Shown: in pieces, positions 1-8,490 of the stretch
How the letters are laid out: each line of letters starts with the position of its first letter
Position numbering within the stretch: the first letter of the stretch is position 1
Assembly (NCBI GenBank): GCA_035405785.1
Contig: DAONJS010000012.1
Coordinates: forward strand, 1-64,000
Source: BPGX01 sp035405785
GTDB taxonomy: Bacteria; Bacteroidota; Bacteroidia; B-17B0; Aurantibacillaceae
Direction of reading: 5' to 3'
Length of the DNA stretch: 64,000 nt
The notes under the pieces: model-generated
What the model saw: only the letters and a program-made list of their open reading frames with translations
What the model was told of the DNA's origin: nothing
Database searches by the model: none
Made by a program: the position numbers and the translations under genes

Positions 1-131
1 TGAAAAATATAATTTTTTTACTCCAAAAGTTGCATTTATTAGTTGAATTTAGTAAGTATAAGATTTTGATTATTTTTGTGAAGATTATATCTTTAATGTA
101 AAGATTTATCACTAACCTCAAAAATAAAATT

Positions 132-1610
132 ATGAATACAATTTTTTCTTTAATTTTCAAAAAAGTTATTGAAATCAAAACGATTGAAAAAAACATCATT
201 AGACACACTTTGTTAAAAAGATTATCAATAGTAATTTGCTTTAGTTCTTTAATGTATCTAAACATCATTAATTGTTTCTCTCAAGTTATTTCTGGTGGAG
301 GAAGTCATTCACTTTTTCTTTGTAACAACGGAATACCAATGGCTTGTGGTTATAATGCTTACGGACAATTGGGAGATGGTACTATCATTGATAAAACCTC
401 GGCAATTCAGGTAAGTTCTATATCTGGAATAATTTCAGTATCATCAGGTTATAATCAATCAGTATTTTTAAGAAATGATGGAACGGTTTGGGCTTGTGGT
501 GAAAATATGTTTGGACAATTAGGTGATGGGACTACATCTGATAAACACACTCCTGTTCAAATTTCTTCTCTTTCCGGAATTATAACCATTTCAGCAGGAG
601 GTTATTATTCTCTTTTCTTAAAAAATGACGGAACGGTTTGGGCTTGTGGTGATAATAATAATGGACAATTAGGTGATGGGACTACAAACAATAAATCAAT
701 ACCTGTAAAAATTAACTCTCTATCTAATATCATTGCTATTTCAGCAGGTAAAGCATACATATCTAGTTATTCTCTTTTTTTAAAAAATGACGGAACTGTT
801 TGGGCTTGTGGATTTAATGGTGATGGACAATTAGGCGATGGAACTACAACAAATAAATCTACTCCTGTTCAAATTCCTTCTCTTTCTGGAATTATAGCCA
901 TTTCAGCAGGAAGTCGTCATTCTCTTTTCTTAAAAAATGATGGTACGGTTTGGGCTTGTGGGTATAATTTTTATGGACAATTAGGTGATGGGACTACATC
1001 TGATAAATACACCCCTGTTCAAATTCCTTCTCTTTCTGGAATTATAGCCATTTCAGCAGGAGATAATTATTCTCTTTTCTTAAAAAATAACGGAACAGTT
1101 TGGGCTTGTGGAGATAATTATTATGGACAATTAAGCGATGGAACTACAACAAATAAATCTACTCCCGTTCAAATTCCTTCTCTTTCTGGAATTGTTGCCA
1201 TTGCAGCAGGATACGACCATTCACTTTTCTTGAAAAATGATGGTACTGTTAAGGCTTGTGGCCTTAATATTTTTGGACAATTAGGTGATGGAACTACAAG
1301 TGATAAATCTACACCCGTTCAAGTTACTGGCTTATGTGCTGTAAATGTTGAAGAAAATTTATTTGAAAGTAATATCTCCTTATACCCCAATCCTTTTTCT
1401 ACTCAAACAACTTTGAATTCTGATAAATATCTTAATAATGCTACCATCAATATCTACAACGCTTTTGGGCAAATAGTAAAACAAATTAATAACATTTCTG
1501 GGCAAACATTCACTTTATCCAATGACAACCTACCAGCGGGCTTTTATTTCCTAAACCTCATTGAAAATGATAGAATCATTAAAACTGAAAAATTAGTGGT
1601 GAGTGAGTAG
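132..1610 (+). CDS. Secreted RCC1-repeat protein with T9SS type A sorting domain (copy 1)
   Basis: A 492-residue protein predicted to be exported and passed across the outer membrane by type IX secretion. After a long basic N-terminus and a hydrophobic stretch (about residues 31-50, ending CFSQ, a likely signal cleavage region) come seven repeats of about 50 residues with the core SLFLKNDGTVWACG and GQLGDGTT, the signature of RCC1-type units that form a seven-bladed propeller. The last ~75 residues begin LYPNPFSTQTTL and end KTEKLVVSE, a typical T9SS type A C-terminal domain. The ligand is unknown; many secreted RCC1-like proteins are adhesin-like, but that is inference. It is followed by a paralogue in the same orientation that shares an almost identical C-terminal domain and 3' flank. 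A TATTTTTG -7-like box lies at 71-78. The start is uncertain because the pre-signal region is unusually long. Confidence 0.9.
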   Translation: MNTIFSLIFKKVIEIKTIEKNIIRHTLLKRLSIVICFSSLMYLNIINCFSQVISGGGSHSLFLCNNGIPMACGYNAYGQLGDGTIIDKTSAIQVSSISGIISVSSGYNQSVFLRNDGTVWACGENMFGQLGDGTTSDKHTPVQISSLSGIITISAGGYYSLFLKNDGTVWACGDNNNGQLGDGTTNNKSIPVKINSLSNIIAISAGKAYISSYSLFLKNDGTVWACGFNGDGQLGDGTTTNKSTPVQIPSLSGIIAISAGSRHSLFLKNDGTVWACGYNFYGQLGDGTTSDKYTPVQIPSLSGIIAISAGDNYSLFLKNNGTVWACGDNYYGQLSDGTTTNKSTPVQIPSLSGIVAIAAGYDHSLFLKNDGTVKACGLNIFGQLGDGTTSDKSTPVQVTGLCAVNVEENLFESNISLYPNPFSTQTTLNSDKYLNNATINIYNAFGQIVKQINNISGQTFTLSNDNLPAGFYFLNLIENDRIIKTEKLVVSE

Positions 1611-1785
1611 GGAACAAATTACCGCCTTTGGAGTAAACTAGGCCATAACTACTGCCCACTTGGTCATTTTAAGTGTATGAATGATATTGATGTGAGTGGG
1701 ATTGAATAAAAAATTTTTTGGAAATAAAAAATTTTGCTTATTTTTATGGCATAAAACTTATCACTAACCCTTAAAAACAAAAATT

Positions 1786-3270
1786 ATGAAAACAACATTA
1801 ACTTCACTTTTCAAAAAGGCAAAAGAAAGCGGAATGATTACTAAAAACCACATCAGCAAAACTTTGAAAATTATCCAATTAAAAAAACTTTCAGTTGCAA
1901 TTTGTTTTAGCACTTTTACTATGCTAAACACTACTAACTATTACTCCCAAGTTATCGGCGGAGGACAAAGTCATTCCCTTTTTCTTTGCAATAATGGAAT
2001 ACCTATGGCTTGTGGGTATAATTATTATGGACAATTAGGTGATGGAACAACAACTGATAAATCTACTCCCATTCAAATTACTTCACTATCTGGAATTGTA
2101 GCCATTGCAGCAGGTGGTTATCATTCTCATTCTCTCTTTCTAAAAAATAACGGTACTGTGTGGGCGTGTGGAAAAAATAGTTCTGGACAATTAGGCGATG
2201 GAACAACAACTGATAAAAATACTCCTGTTCAGATTCCTTCGCTTTCCGGCATTATTGCCATTGCAGCAGGAGGTGACCATTCTCTCTTTCTAAGAAATGA
2301 CGGTACTGTGTGGGCATGTGGAGATAATTCTTTTGGTCAATTAGGAGATGGGACAACAATTAATAAATCTACTCCTGTTCAGATTCCTTCTCTTTCTGGA
2401 ATAGTTGCCATCGCCGCAGGATATGGTCATTCTCTTTTTCTAAGAAATGACGGTACTGTGTGGGCGTGTGGACTTAATGATTTGGGACAATTAGGTAATG
2501 GAACAGCAGTTGATCAATTTACTCCTGTTCAAATCCCTTCTCTTTCTGGAATTGATACCATTGCAGCAGGATTTGCTCATTCTCTTTTTCTAAAAAATAA
2601 CGGTACTGTTTGGGCTTGCGGAAAGAATAGTTCTGGACAATTAGGTGATGGAACAACAACAATTAAATCTACTCCTGTTCAAATTCCTTCTATTTCTGGA
2701 ATGGTTGCCATTGCAGCAGGAGAGGATCATTCTCTCTTTCTAAAAAATGACGGTACTGTGTGGGCTTGTGGAAATAATTTTTGGGGGCAATTAGGCGATG
2801 GAACAACAACTGACAGATCTACTCCCGTTCAGATTCCTTCTCTATCTGGAATTATTGCCATTTCAACAGGAGGTTTTCATTCTCTTTTTCTAAAAAATAA
2901 CGGTACTGTTAGGGCTTGTGGGTTGAATAACTATGGACAATTAGGCGATGGAACAACAAATTATAAATCTACACCCGTTCAAGTAACTGGCTTGTGTGCT
3001 GTAAATGTTGAAGAAAATTTATTTGAAAGTAATATCTCCTTATACCCCAATCCTTTTTCTACTCAAACAACTTTGAATTCTGATAAATATCTTAATAATG
3101 CTACCATCAATATCTACAACGCTTTTGGGCAAATAGTAAAACAAATTAATAACATTTCTGGGCAAACATTCACTTTATCCAATGACAATCTACCAGCGGG
3201 CTTTTATTTCCTACACCTCATTGAAAACGACAAAATCATTAAAACTGAAAAGTTAGTGGTGAGTGAGTAG
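1786..3270 (+). CDS. Secreted RCC1-repeat protein with T9SS type A sorting domain (copy 2)
   Basis: Paralogue of the upstream gene, 494 residues, with the same plan: a basic N-terminus, a hydrophobic export segment ending around YYSQ, seven RCC1-like repeats of about 50 residues (GQLGDGTTTDKSTPVQI pattern) and a type A T9SS sorting domain. Repeat residues differ at many positions between the copies, while the C-terminal domain (from about 2996) and the roughly 100 bp after the stop codon are nearly identical at DNA level. This suggests a tandem duplication with later homogenisation of the 3' part. Predicted location is the cell surface or medium. Nothing in the sequence identifies a ligand or enzyme activity. 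Confidence 0.9.
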   Translation: MKTTLTSLFKKAKESGMITKNHISKTLKIIQLKKLSVAICFSTFTMLNTTNYYSQVIGGGQSHSLFLCNNGIPMACGYNYYGQLGDGTTTDKSTPIQITSLSGIVAIAAGGYHSHSLFLKNNGTVWACGKNSSGQLGDGTTTDKNTPVQIPSLSGIIAIAAGGDHSLFLRNDGTVWACGDNSFGQLGDGTTINKSTPVQIPSLSGIVAIAAGYGHSLFLRNDGTVWACGLNDLGQLGNGTAVDQFTPVQIPSLSGIDTIAAGFAHSLFLKNNGTVWACGKNSSGQLGDGTTTIKSTPVQIPSISGMVAIAAGEDHSLFLKNDGTVWACGNNFWGQLGDGTTTDRSTPVQIPSLSGIIAISTGGFHSLFLKNNGTVRACGLNNYGQLGDGTTNYKSTPVQVTGLCAVNVEENLFESNISLYPNPFSTQTTLNSDKYLNNATINIYNAFGQIVKQINNISGQTFTLSNDNLPAGFYFLHLIENDKIIKTEKLVVSE

Positions 3271-3375
3271 GGAACAAATTACCACCTTTAGAGTAAACTG
3301 GGCTACAACCATTTTCCACTTGGTCATTTTAAGTGTATTAAAGATATTGATGTGAGTGGGATTGAATAAAAATAT
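3271..3375 (+). repeat. Duplicated 3' flank of the RCC1 genes
   Basis: The segment after the stop codon of copy 2 closely matches 1611-1715 after copy 1 (both start GGGAACAAATTACC and contain CACTTGGTCATTTTAAGTG and GTGAGTGGGATTGAATAAA). The duplication therefore covered gene plus downstream DNA, a unit of about 1.66 kb. CACTTGGTCATTTTAAGTG is itself a hairpin-like sequence and may act as a terminator. Confidence 0.75.
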
Positions 3376-3394
3376 TCAGGCAGAGTTCAAAGTA

Positions 3395-3485
3395 ATTAAA
3401 GATACATTTCACGCAAAGCCGGCAAAGTTCAAAATTTCTTTGCGACCATTGCGAAATACTTTGAGTTCTTTGCATGAGAAATATA
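3395..3485. repeat. CGCAAAG-type intergenic repeat
   Basis: The text GATACATTTCACGCAAAGCC followed by GGCAAAG and TTTGCG blocks recurs in related form at about 17791-17850 and 30773-30828, with looser relatives at 10256-10356, 17668-17700 and 21418-21447. It is non-coding and contains a CTTTGC/GCAAAG inverted arrangement. Function unknown. Confidence 0.6.
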
Positions 3486-3510
3486 CATACCTGAATATTA
3501 ACAAAATTTT

Positions 3511-3538
3511 TTTGATAAAAAGATTTTGCTTATTTTTG
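3511..3538 (+). promoter_or_regulatory. Candidate Bacteroidota-type promoter for the small secreted protein
   Basis: TTTG at 3511-3514 and TATTTTTG at 3531-3538 are 16 bases apart and fit the Bacteroidota sigma-A consensus (TTTG, then TAnnTTTG). The start codon follows 17 bases after the -7 box. Confidence 0.5.
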
Positions 3539-3555
3539 TGGAAAAATATTAAGGT

Positions 3556-3897
3556 ATGAAAAAATCATTTTTGTTTGTTGGATTATTTAATTTTTCATTA
3601 TTATTAAATGCACAAACAAATACTAATGTTCGTTTTCAACAAGGTTATTACAAACCCAGCACTGGAACTTATGTTCAACCTCATTACAAAACGGTATCAA
3701 ACAATACAAACCATGATAATTTTTCCACAAAGGGCAATATAAATCCATACACAAATCAAACTGGTTATCGTGCAAAAGATTATTCAAATGATGCATATAA
3801 TTATGGAAAAGGACAAACAATTAATACAGGCCCTAAAGGAGGACAATATTATTACAATAACAACAATAACAAAATTTATGTTCCTAAAAGAAAATAA
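3556..3897 (+). CDS. Small secreted protein with GTYVQPHY-type motif
   Basis: A 113-residue protein with a clear signal peptide (MKKS, then a hydrophobic core, cleavage near LLNAQ). The mature part is rich in Asn, Tyr and Gly and carries two motifs seen in many small exported bacterial proteins: GYYKPSTGTYVQPHYKT followed by GNINPYTNQTGY, and a C-terminal TGPKGGQYY...NKIYV tail that resembles the PBCV-specific basic adaptor motif. Function unknown; the basic tail could bind a polyanion, which is inference only. It has its own candidate promoter and converges on the hydrolase gene 12 bp downstream. Confidence 0.8.
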   Translation: MKKSFLFVGLFNFSLLLNAQTNTNVRFQQGYYKPSTGTYVQPHYKTVSNNTNHDNFSTKGNINPYTNQTGYRAKDYSNDAYNYGKGQTINTGPKGGQYYYNNNNNKIYVPKRK

Positions 3898-3909
3898 CGA
3901 TTCAATAAT

Positions 3910-4938
3910 TTAATTAACAGAGATTTCTTTTTTTAAAATTATATTTCCCCATTCGTCAGTTCTTATAAGTTTTTTTGAAATAGATTTATACTCGTAGCGT
4001 AAATTTTTTCTTAAAGTGTCTCCAACAGAAACCAAACAAATATTACTTTTAATATTTCTTAATGATTCATTCCAATGAGTACCATGATGAGCTGCTATAA
4101 TAACATCGTAAAATATATTTTTCTTTTCAATTAAGTCATCTATAACTATTTTGATTTCATCAGATTCTAAATCTCCTAAAAAAAGAATGTTATCTTCTTG
4201 ACGAAAAGAGATACTTAATCTATTTGCAGCTCTTCTCAATGATTCGTTAACATTTTTAATTTTTTCGCTATTTTCTATTCTTTCTCTTATATTATCATTA
4301 TCTATTTTAGAAATAATAGATTCAATTAATTCAATATTTAAATTATCTATATTTTTACTCTCTTCATAAATTAAGTCATAAATTTTTCTTAATAATTCAC
4401 TCTCCTTTTTTGCCTCATTAAAATTTTCTATAGCAACACTAATTACTTTTTTAATATTATCATTATCTTTAAAACTTTCTGGTGGCCATAAAATTTCAAA
4501 TTTACTTCCTCCTAAAAATATATAATCCCCTTTTGAAACTGGTTTAAATTTTATCTTATACAAATTATTTCTTAACACTTTCTTAAATATCATTAATTCA
4601 ATTGGTTCTTCCATTAATAATGATAAGATATTAATTGAAAATAAACTATAAAGAAACTCTTGTGAACCTTCAAAAGAAGGCATTTTAGGATAGTAAAAAT
4701 CAATTATACGATGTTGATGAAAGAAATAAGGATGAGGGTAATTTGATTTACAAATCTTTTTAAAGAAGCCATTATAATGATCTAAATGAAAATGAGACAA
4801 CAAAAAAGTATCTTTAATGCAAGTAATTTTTGAGCGATCTATCTTTTTACCTCCAAAATCTACAAAAAGTTTTCTTTCACTTTTTTCAATTATTAAATTC
4901 AAACCATCCCCTACATCATTTAATAATAATCTATCCAT
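3910..4938 (-). CDS. Metallo-beta-lactamase-fold hydrolase (ComEC-like hydrolase type)
   Basis: A 342-residue soluble protein with the metal-binding motif SHFHLDH (His49, His51, Asp53, His54), a second ligand region LFLGDLES (Asp256) and AAHHGTHWN (His284/285). These match the metallo-hydrolase family related to the C-terminal domain of ComEC and to RNase Z-like enzymes. A charged helical insertion of about 90 residues (roughly 150-240) separates the two halves. Substrate unknown; phosphodiesterase activity is the family expectation. It lies 21 bp downstream of the TPR gene on the same strand, so the two are probably co-transcribed. Both are visibly richer in A/T than their neighbours, which may mean acquisition by transfer. 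The ComEC in this window lacks such a domain, but nothing here ties the two together. Confidence 0.8.
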   Translation of the reverse strand: MDRLLLNDVGDGLNLIIEKSERKLFVDFGGKKIDRSKITCIKDTFLLSHFHLDHYNGFFKKICKSNYPHPYFFHQHRIIDFYYPKMPSFEGSQEFLYSLFSINILSLLMEEPIELMIFKKVLRNNLYKIKFKPVSKGDYIFLGGSKFEILWPPESFKDNDNIKKVISVAIENFNEAKKESELLRKIYDLIYEESKNIDNLNIELIESIISKIDNDNIRERIENSEKIKNVNESLRRAANRLSISFRQEDNILFLGDLESDEIKIVIDDLIEKKNIFYDVIIAAHHGTHWNESLRNIKSNICLVSVGDTLRKNLRYEYKSISKKLIRTDEWGNIILKKEISVN

Positions 4939-4959
4939 TTTTAAGTTATTTTCCTTATT

Positions 4960-6570
4960 CTATTCATATGTGAGTTTATTACGGTCATTATTTGTATAAT
5001 TGTATAAGTGCTTGAAAAATTCTTTTTTTTCTTTTTCATTTTTTGGAAAAGAAACTTTTTTAAGACCATTTATACTTCTAATTCCATTTAAAGCTTCAAT
5101 CATTCCTTGTTCGTAATTTATATCTTTTGATAATTCAAGTGCTCTAAAAAAATTTTCATAAGCTAAATTCTTTTTGCCTTTCTTCTTGTAATAATTACCA
5201 ATTTTATTGTAAGAGTCAATAACACCTTCTTTATACATTCCACAGTTGTTTATATATCCCTTATTTGCACTCTGTAATGCAAGATTGTAGAAATAGTACG
5301 AACTATCTATTTTACCAGTACTCATATATATATCGCCCAAATCATTCAATGCATCACACATAACTAAATAATAATTAACCTGCTCTGCATATTTTAAGGC
5401 AAGTATAGCTTGCTCTTTTGCTAATTTGTAATCTCTTTTTATTTCATAATAAGTTTCTAAGTTATTATATGCTTCTGCAATGCCTCTATAATATTCTATT
5501 TCTTTTGCTTTTGATAATGCTGCATTTGCAAAAGAATGTAAATCTTCTAAATTCCCCATTTCTCCTTGATAAAATGCTTTTGCATTATATGCATCAACCA
5601 ATAATTCATTAAAATTTTCTTTCTTTAAAGTATTAATCAATTCGGAAATCGTATTTATTGTTTTTTCTCTTAATCCTTGAGTGAATTGTATATCACAAAT
5701 TTTTATTTTAGATTTATAAAGAATATCTTTCATGCCCATTGATGATGAAATTTTGCTACTTTCTAAATAATTACTTATAGCATCATCATAATTTGCCTTT
5801 AAATCATAAATCAAAGCAATGTAAAAAAAACATTTACCCATTGTAATTCTATCAAATTTTGATTCTGCAATTTGTAATGATGATAATAATTTAGGTAATG
5901 CATCATCACATTGACCCATATTAAATAAAATTAACCCTCTCAGCAGATAAACCCTAGACAATATAACTTGAGCAACATCATAAGTATCCCCTATAAATTT
6001 AGCGATTATCTCAGCATCATCTAATAATTTTGAAGCATTCTGATAATCATTGTTTTTTATAGATATTTCAGCTTTACTAATATTTATAAAAGCTATAACA
6101 ACAATACTATTTTTCTTACATATATCAAGCCCTTTTTGATAGTATTTTAACGCAGATGAATCATCACCCATTGCTAAATATACATTTCCTACTTTCATTG
6201 CACTATAAGAAAAGTCAGCACAATCATCTTGTTTAAAGAAATTTTCTGATATTTGATACCCCTGCATAGCGTATTGTAAAGCTTTTGCATATTCTCCAAC
6301 ATGAATATAAGCTTCTGACAATTGCCAAAACGCTATAGGGCTAAAACAATGGTGTTTTTTCTCAACTTTTAATGTTAAATCAACTGCTTTCTTTGATAGT
6401 TTTATTTCATTATCATAATCACCTTTTAAACCATATTCTTTTGCCTTTTCTAGTAATGGATTGATATTATACTTATATTCATCTTCGGCTTCTTGTATAC
6501 ATTGAGAAATTGATTTAAGTGAAAAACCTATAAAAATTATAATAATAAGTTTTTGAATCCTCATATTCAT
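4960..6570 (-). CDS. Exported tetratricopeptide-repeat protein
   Basis: A 536-residue protein with an N-terminal hydrophobic signal (IIIIFIGFSLKSISQ) and about ten TPR-like units across the rest (for example AEAYNNLETYYEIKRDYKLA and ALNDLGDIYMSTGKIDSSYY). TPR solenoids mediate protein-protein contacts. Similar repeats precede DNA-binding or kinase output domains in some Bacteroidota regulators, but no such domain is visible here: the protein ends in a short charged tail. It appears to be first in a two-gene unit with the metallo-hydrolase. Function unknown. Confidence 0.8.
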   Translation of the reverse strand: MNMRIQKLIIIIFIGFSLKSISQCIQEAEDEYKYNINPLLEKAKEYGLKGDYDNEIKLSKKAVDLTLKVEKKHHCFSPIAFWQLSEAYIHVGEYAKALQYAMQGYQISENFFKQDDCADFSYSAMKVGNVYLAMGDDSSALKYYQKGLDICKKNSIVVIAFINISKAEISIKNNDYQNASKLLDDAEIIAKFIGDTYDVAQVILSRVYLLRGLILFNMGQCDDALPKLLSSLQIAESKFDRITMGKCFFYIALIYDLKANYDDAISNYLESSKISSSMGMKDILYKSKIKICDIQFTQGLREKTINTISELINTLKKENFNELLVDAYNAKAFYQGEMGNLEDLHSFANAALSKAKEIEYYRGIAEAYNNLETYYEIKRDYKLAKEQAILALKYAEQVNYYLVMCDALNDLGDIYMSTGKIDSSYYFYNLALQSANKGYINNCGMYKEGVIDSYNKIGNYYKKKGKKNLAYENFFRALELSKDINYEQGMIEALNGIRSINGLKKVSFPKNEKEKKEFFKHLYNYTNNDRNKLTYE

Positions 6571-6674
6571 AAGTTTATGGGTTAGTTATTTTTAATACAA
6601 AAATACTAAAAATTTATTTCTTAATAATTTTCATATTTTTATTATTGCACAAAAATAATAAATTTTATTTGAAC

Positions 6675-7688
6675 CTACACCCACACCTTCGCACCTTCTG
6701 AGCAGTTGTTACAGATGTCTATGCTTTGTCTGGATTGTAATATCTTTTTTCGGAAATTCTGGTAAGGCTCAGAATGCCAGAGTGTAGTAAAGGTAGTTGT
6801 TTTAATATCTCCCATTTCATATTTAGCGTCTTTGTCAAAACAACATGGCACTACCATTCCATCCTGTGTAAATACACAAGAAGCCCACATCCTCCAGCAA
6901 TGATTTTCTAATTTGCCTTTTATCTTTAATTGTTTTTTATCTAAAAGATAACGAGAATATCTTTCATCTTTAGGCACTAATTTTGATAACTGTTCTGTGC
7001 TATACACCTGTGCTGTTTTTATTTGATAATCCAATTTATGCTGTTTGCAATAATCAATAAACATCGGTATTTGATGAAGGTTGTGTTCAAAAGCAATCCA
7101 TTGTAAAACAATAATTGGTGTGCGTGAATGGTATTTTTCTTTTGCACTTAAAATGTTTTCAACGCCTTCAAAAACCTTATCTACATTGCCTTTTACACGA
7201 TATTGTTCATACACTTCCTGCGTCATTCCGTCTATTGAAATAATTATTTTGTGTAATCTAGATTGCACTAATTTTTCAGCATTTCTTTCACTCAAAAAAT
7301 GAGCGTTTGTGCTAATCATTGTGTAAATGTTTTTTTGAGATGTCAATTTAATCCAGTCGTAAATTTTTGGATGAATGAGCGGTTCTCCTTGAAAATAAAA
7401 GTTGATGTGCAAAAGATATTTGTATAACTGTTGAATAATATTTTCAAATGTTTCTTCTTTCATATTGCCTGTAGGTCTTGTAAAATCTCTTAATCCACTG
7501 GGACAAGCGGGACATTCTAAATTGCAGGCAGTAGTGGGTTCAATAGATACAGCATAAGGATATGCCCATACAACAGGTTTTTTAATAATTCTTGAAATAA
7601 CAAAACTAATTTTTAGTAGAAGAAAATTAACTACTCTTCTCAATGTAAGCAATCTCAATACTATCCAAAATTCTTTCCACCACAACAT
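6675..7688 (-). CDS. Radical SAM protein with SPASM-like C-terminal cysteines
   Basis: A 337-residue protein. The radical SAM cluster motif is CNLECPACPSG (Cys55, Cys59, Cys62), preceded by SIEPTTA. Near the C-terminus come further cysteines (CWRMWASC, VVPCC, ICNNC) in the pattern of SPASM/Twitch auxiliary Fe-S cluster domains. Family members modify peptides or small molecules through a 5'-deoxyadenosyl radical; the substrate cannot be told from sequence. Its ATG directly abuts the TGA of the upstream TerC-family gene, and recJ precedes that, so it is the last gene of a tight leftward unit. No precursor peptide gene is obvious beside it. Confidence 0.88.
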   Translation of the reverse strand: MLWWKEFWIVLRLLTLRRVVNFLLLKISFVISRIIKKPVVWAYPYAVSIEPTTACNLECPACPSGLRDFTRPTGNMKEETFENIIQQLYKYLLHINFYFQGEPLIHPKIYDWIKLTSQKNIYTMISTNAHFLSERNAEKLVQSRLHKIIISIDGMTQEVYEQYRVKGNVDKVFEGVENILSAKEKYHSRTPIIVLQWIAFEHNLHQIPMFIDYCKQHKLDYQIKTAQVYSTEQLSKLVPKDERYSRYLLDKKQLKIKGKLENHCWRMWASCVFTQDGMVVPCCFDKDAKYEMGDIKTTTFTTLWHSEPYQNFRKKILQSRQSIDICNNCSEGAKVWV

Positions 7689-8486
7689 TCATTGTTTTTT
7701 ATCATTATCTAAAAATAAAGATTTGTCTCGCTTTACTCTTTGTTCTTTGATGTTTATCCATTCAGAAATCAAAGCAAATGCTAATGCCGCATAAGCGTAA
7801 TTTTTATTTAATTCAATATGCTGATCTTTTGGTAGTGAATAATTGTAAGCCGATAAAACAGATTCTGCTACAAGCATTCCACCTATTACCACAAGGAATG
7901 TTAAAGCGATGGTTTTAATTCCTTGATTTTTATTGATAAAATCAGCCACTACACCCGAAAACAACATCATCAAAATCATTGCAATAATCACGGCTGAAAA
8001 CATAATGATGAAATTTCTGCTTAATCCCACCGCAGTTAATATAGAATCAAAAGAAAAAACAATATCAATCATTACAATTTGCAGCACAATAGCTGAAAAT
8101 GTTGATTGTCCTTTGATACTCAATTCTTCTTCATCGTAATAAATTTTGTGAATGATTTCCTTAATCGTTTTTACAATCAAAAAAATTCCACCTGCTAAAA
8201 GAATAATATCTCTTCCTGAAAAATATAAATTAAAAACACTAAACCAGGGTTTTGTAAGCGATGCTAACCATGTAATAGAAAACAACAATATAGCCCGCAT
8301 TACAAGTGCTAATGCTAGTCCTGTTATTCGTCCTCTTTGTTTTTGATGTTTGGGTAACTTATCTGCTACTATTGAAATAAAAATGATATTATCTATACCT
8401 AAAATAATTTCTAATACTGATAATACAAGCAATGAGATAAGTCCGCTAACTGAAAATAATGCCTGCCATTGTTCCTGAAAGTTCAT
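7689..8486 (-). CDS. TerC-family integral membrane protein
   Basis: A 265-residue protein with seven or so hydrophobic segments and TerC-family motifs: LEIILGIDNIIFISIV near the N-terminus and IVMIDIVFSFDSILTAVG in the middle, whose acidic residues sit inside membrane helices. TerC relatives are linked to tellurite resistance and to Mn(II) or other metal export; the acidic intramembrane residues fit cation handling. Four bp separate its start from the recJ stop and none separate its stop from the radical SAM start, so the three are almost certainly co-transcribed. Confidence 0.9.
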   Translation of the reverse strand: MNFQEQWQALFSVSGLISLLVLSVLEIILGIDNIIFISIVADKLPKHQKQRGRITGLALALVMRAILLFSITWLASLTKPWFSVFNLYFSGRDIILLAGGIFLIVKTIKEIIHKIYYDEEELSIKGQSTFSAIVLQIVMIDIVFSFDSILTAVGLSRNFIIMFSAVIIAMILMMLFSGVVADFINKNQGIKTIALTFLVVIGGMLVAESVLSAYNYSLPKDQHIELNKNYAYAALAFALISEWINIKEQRVKRDKSLFLDNDKKQ

Positions 8487-8490
8487 AATT

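Noticed and set aside
440..1320. Regular 150-bp repeats resembling an array
   Set aside because: They are in-frame RCC1 protein repeats, not a CRISPR array; spacing and coding frame are conserved throughout.
3356..3559. Plus-strand open frame of 67 codons starting GTG
   Set aside because: It runs through the CGCAAAG repeat and the promoter of the next gene; composition is not protein-like.
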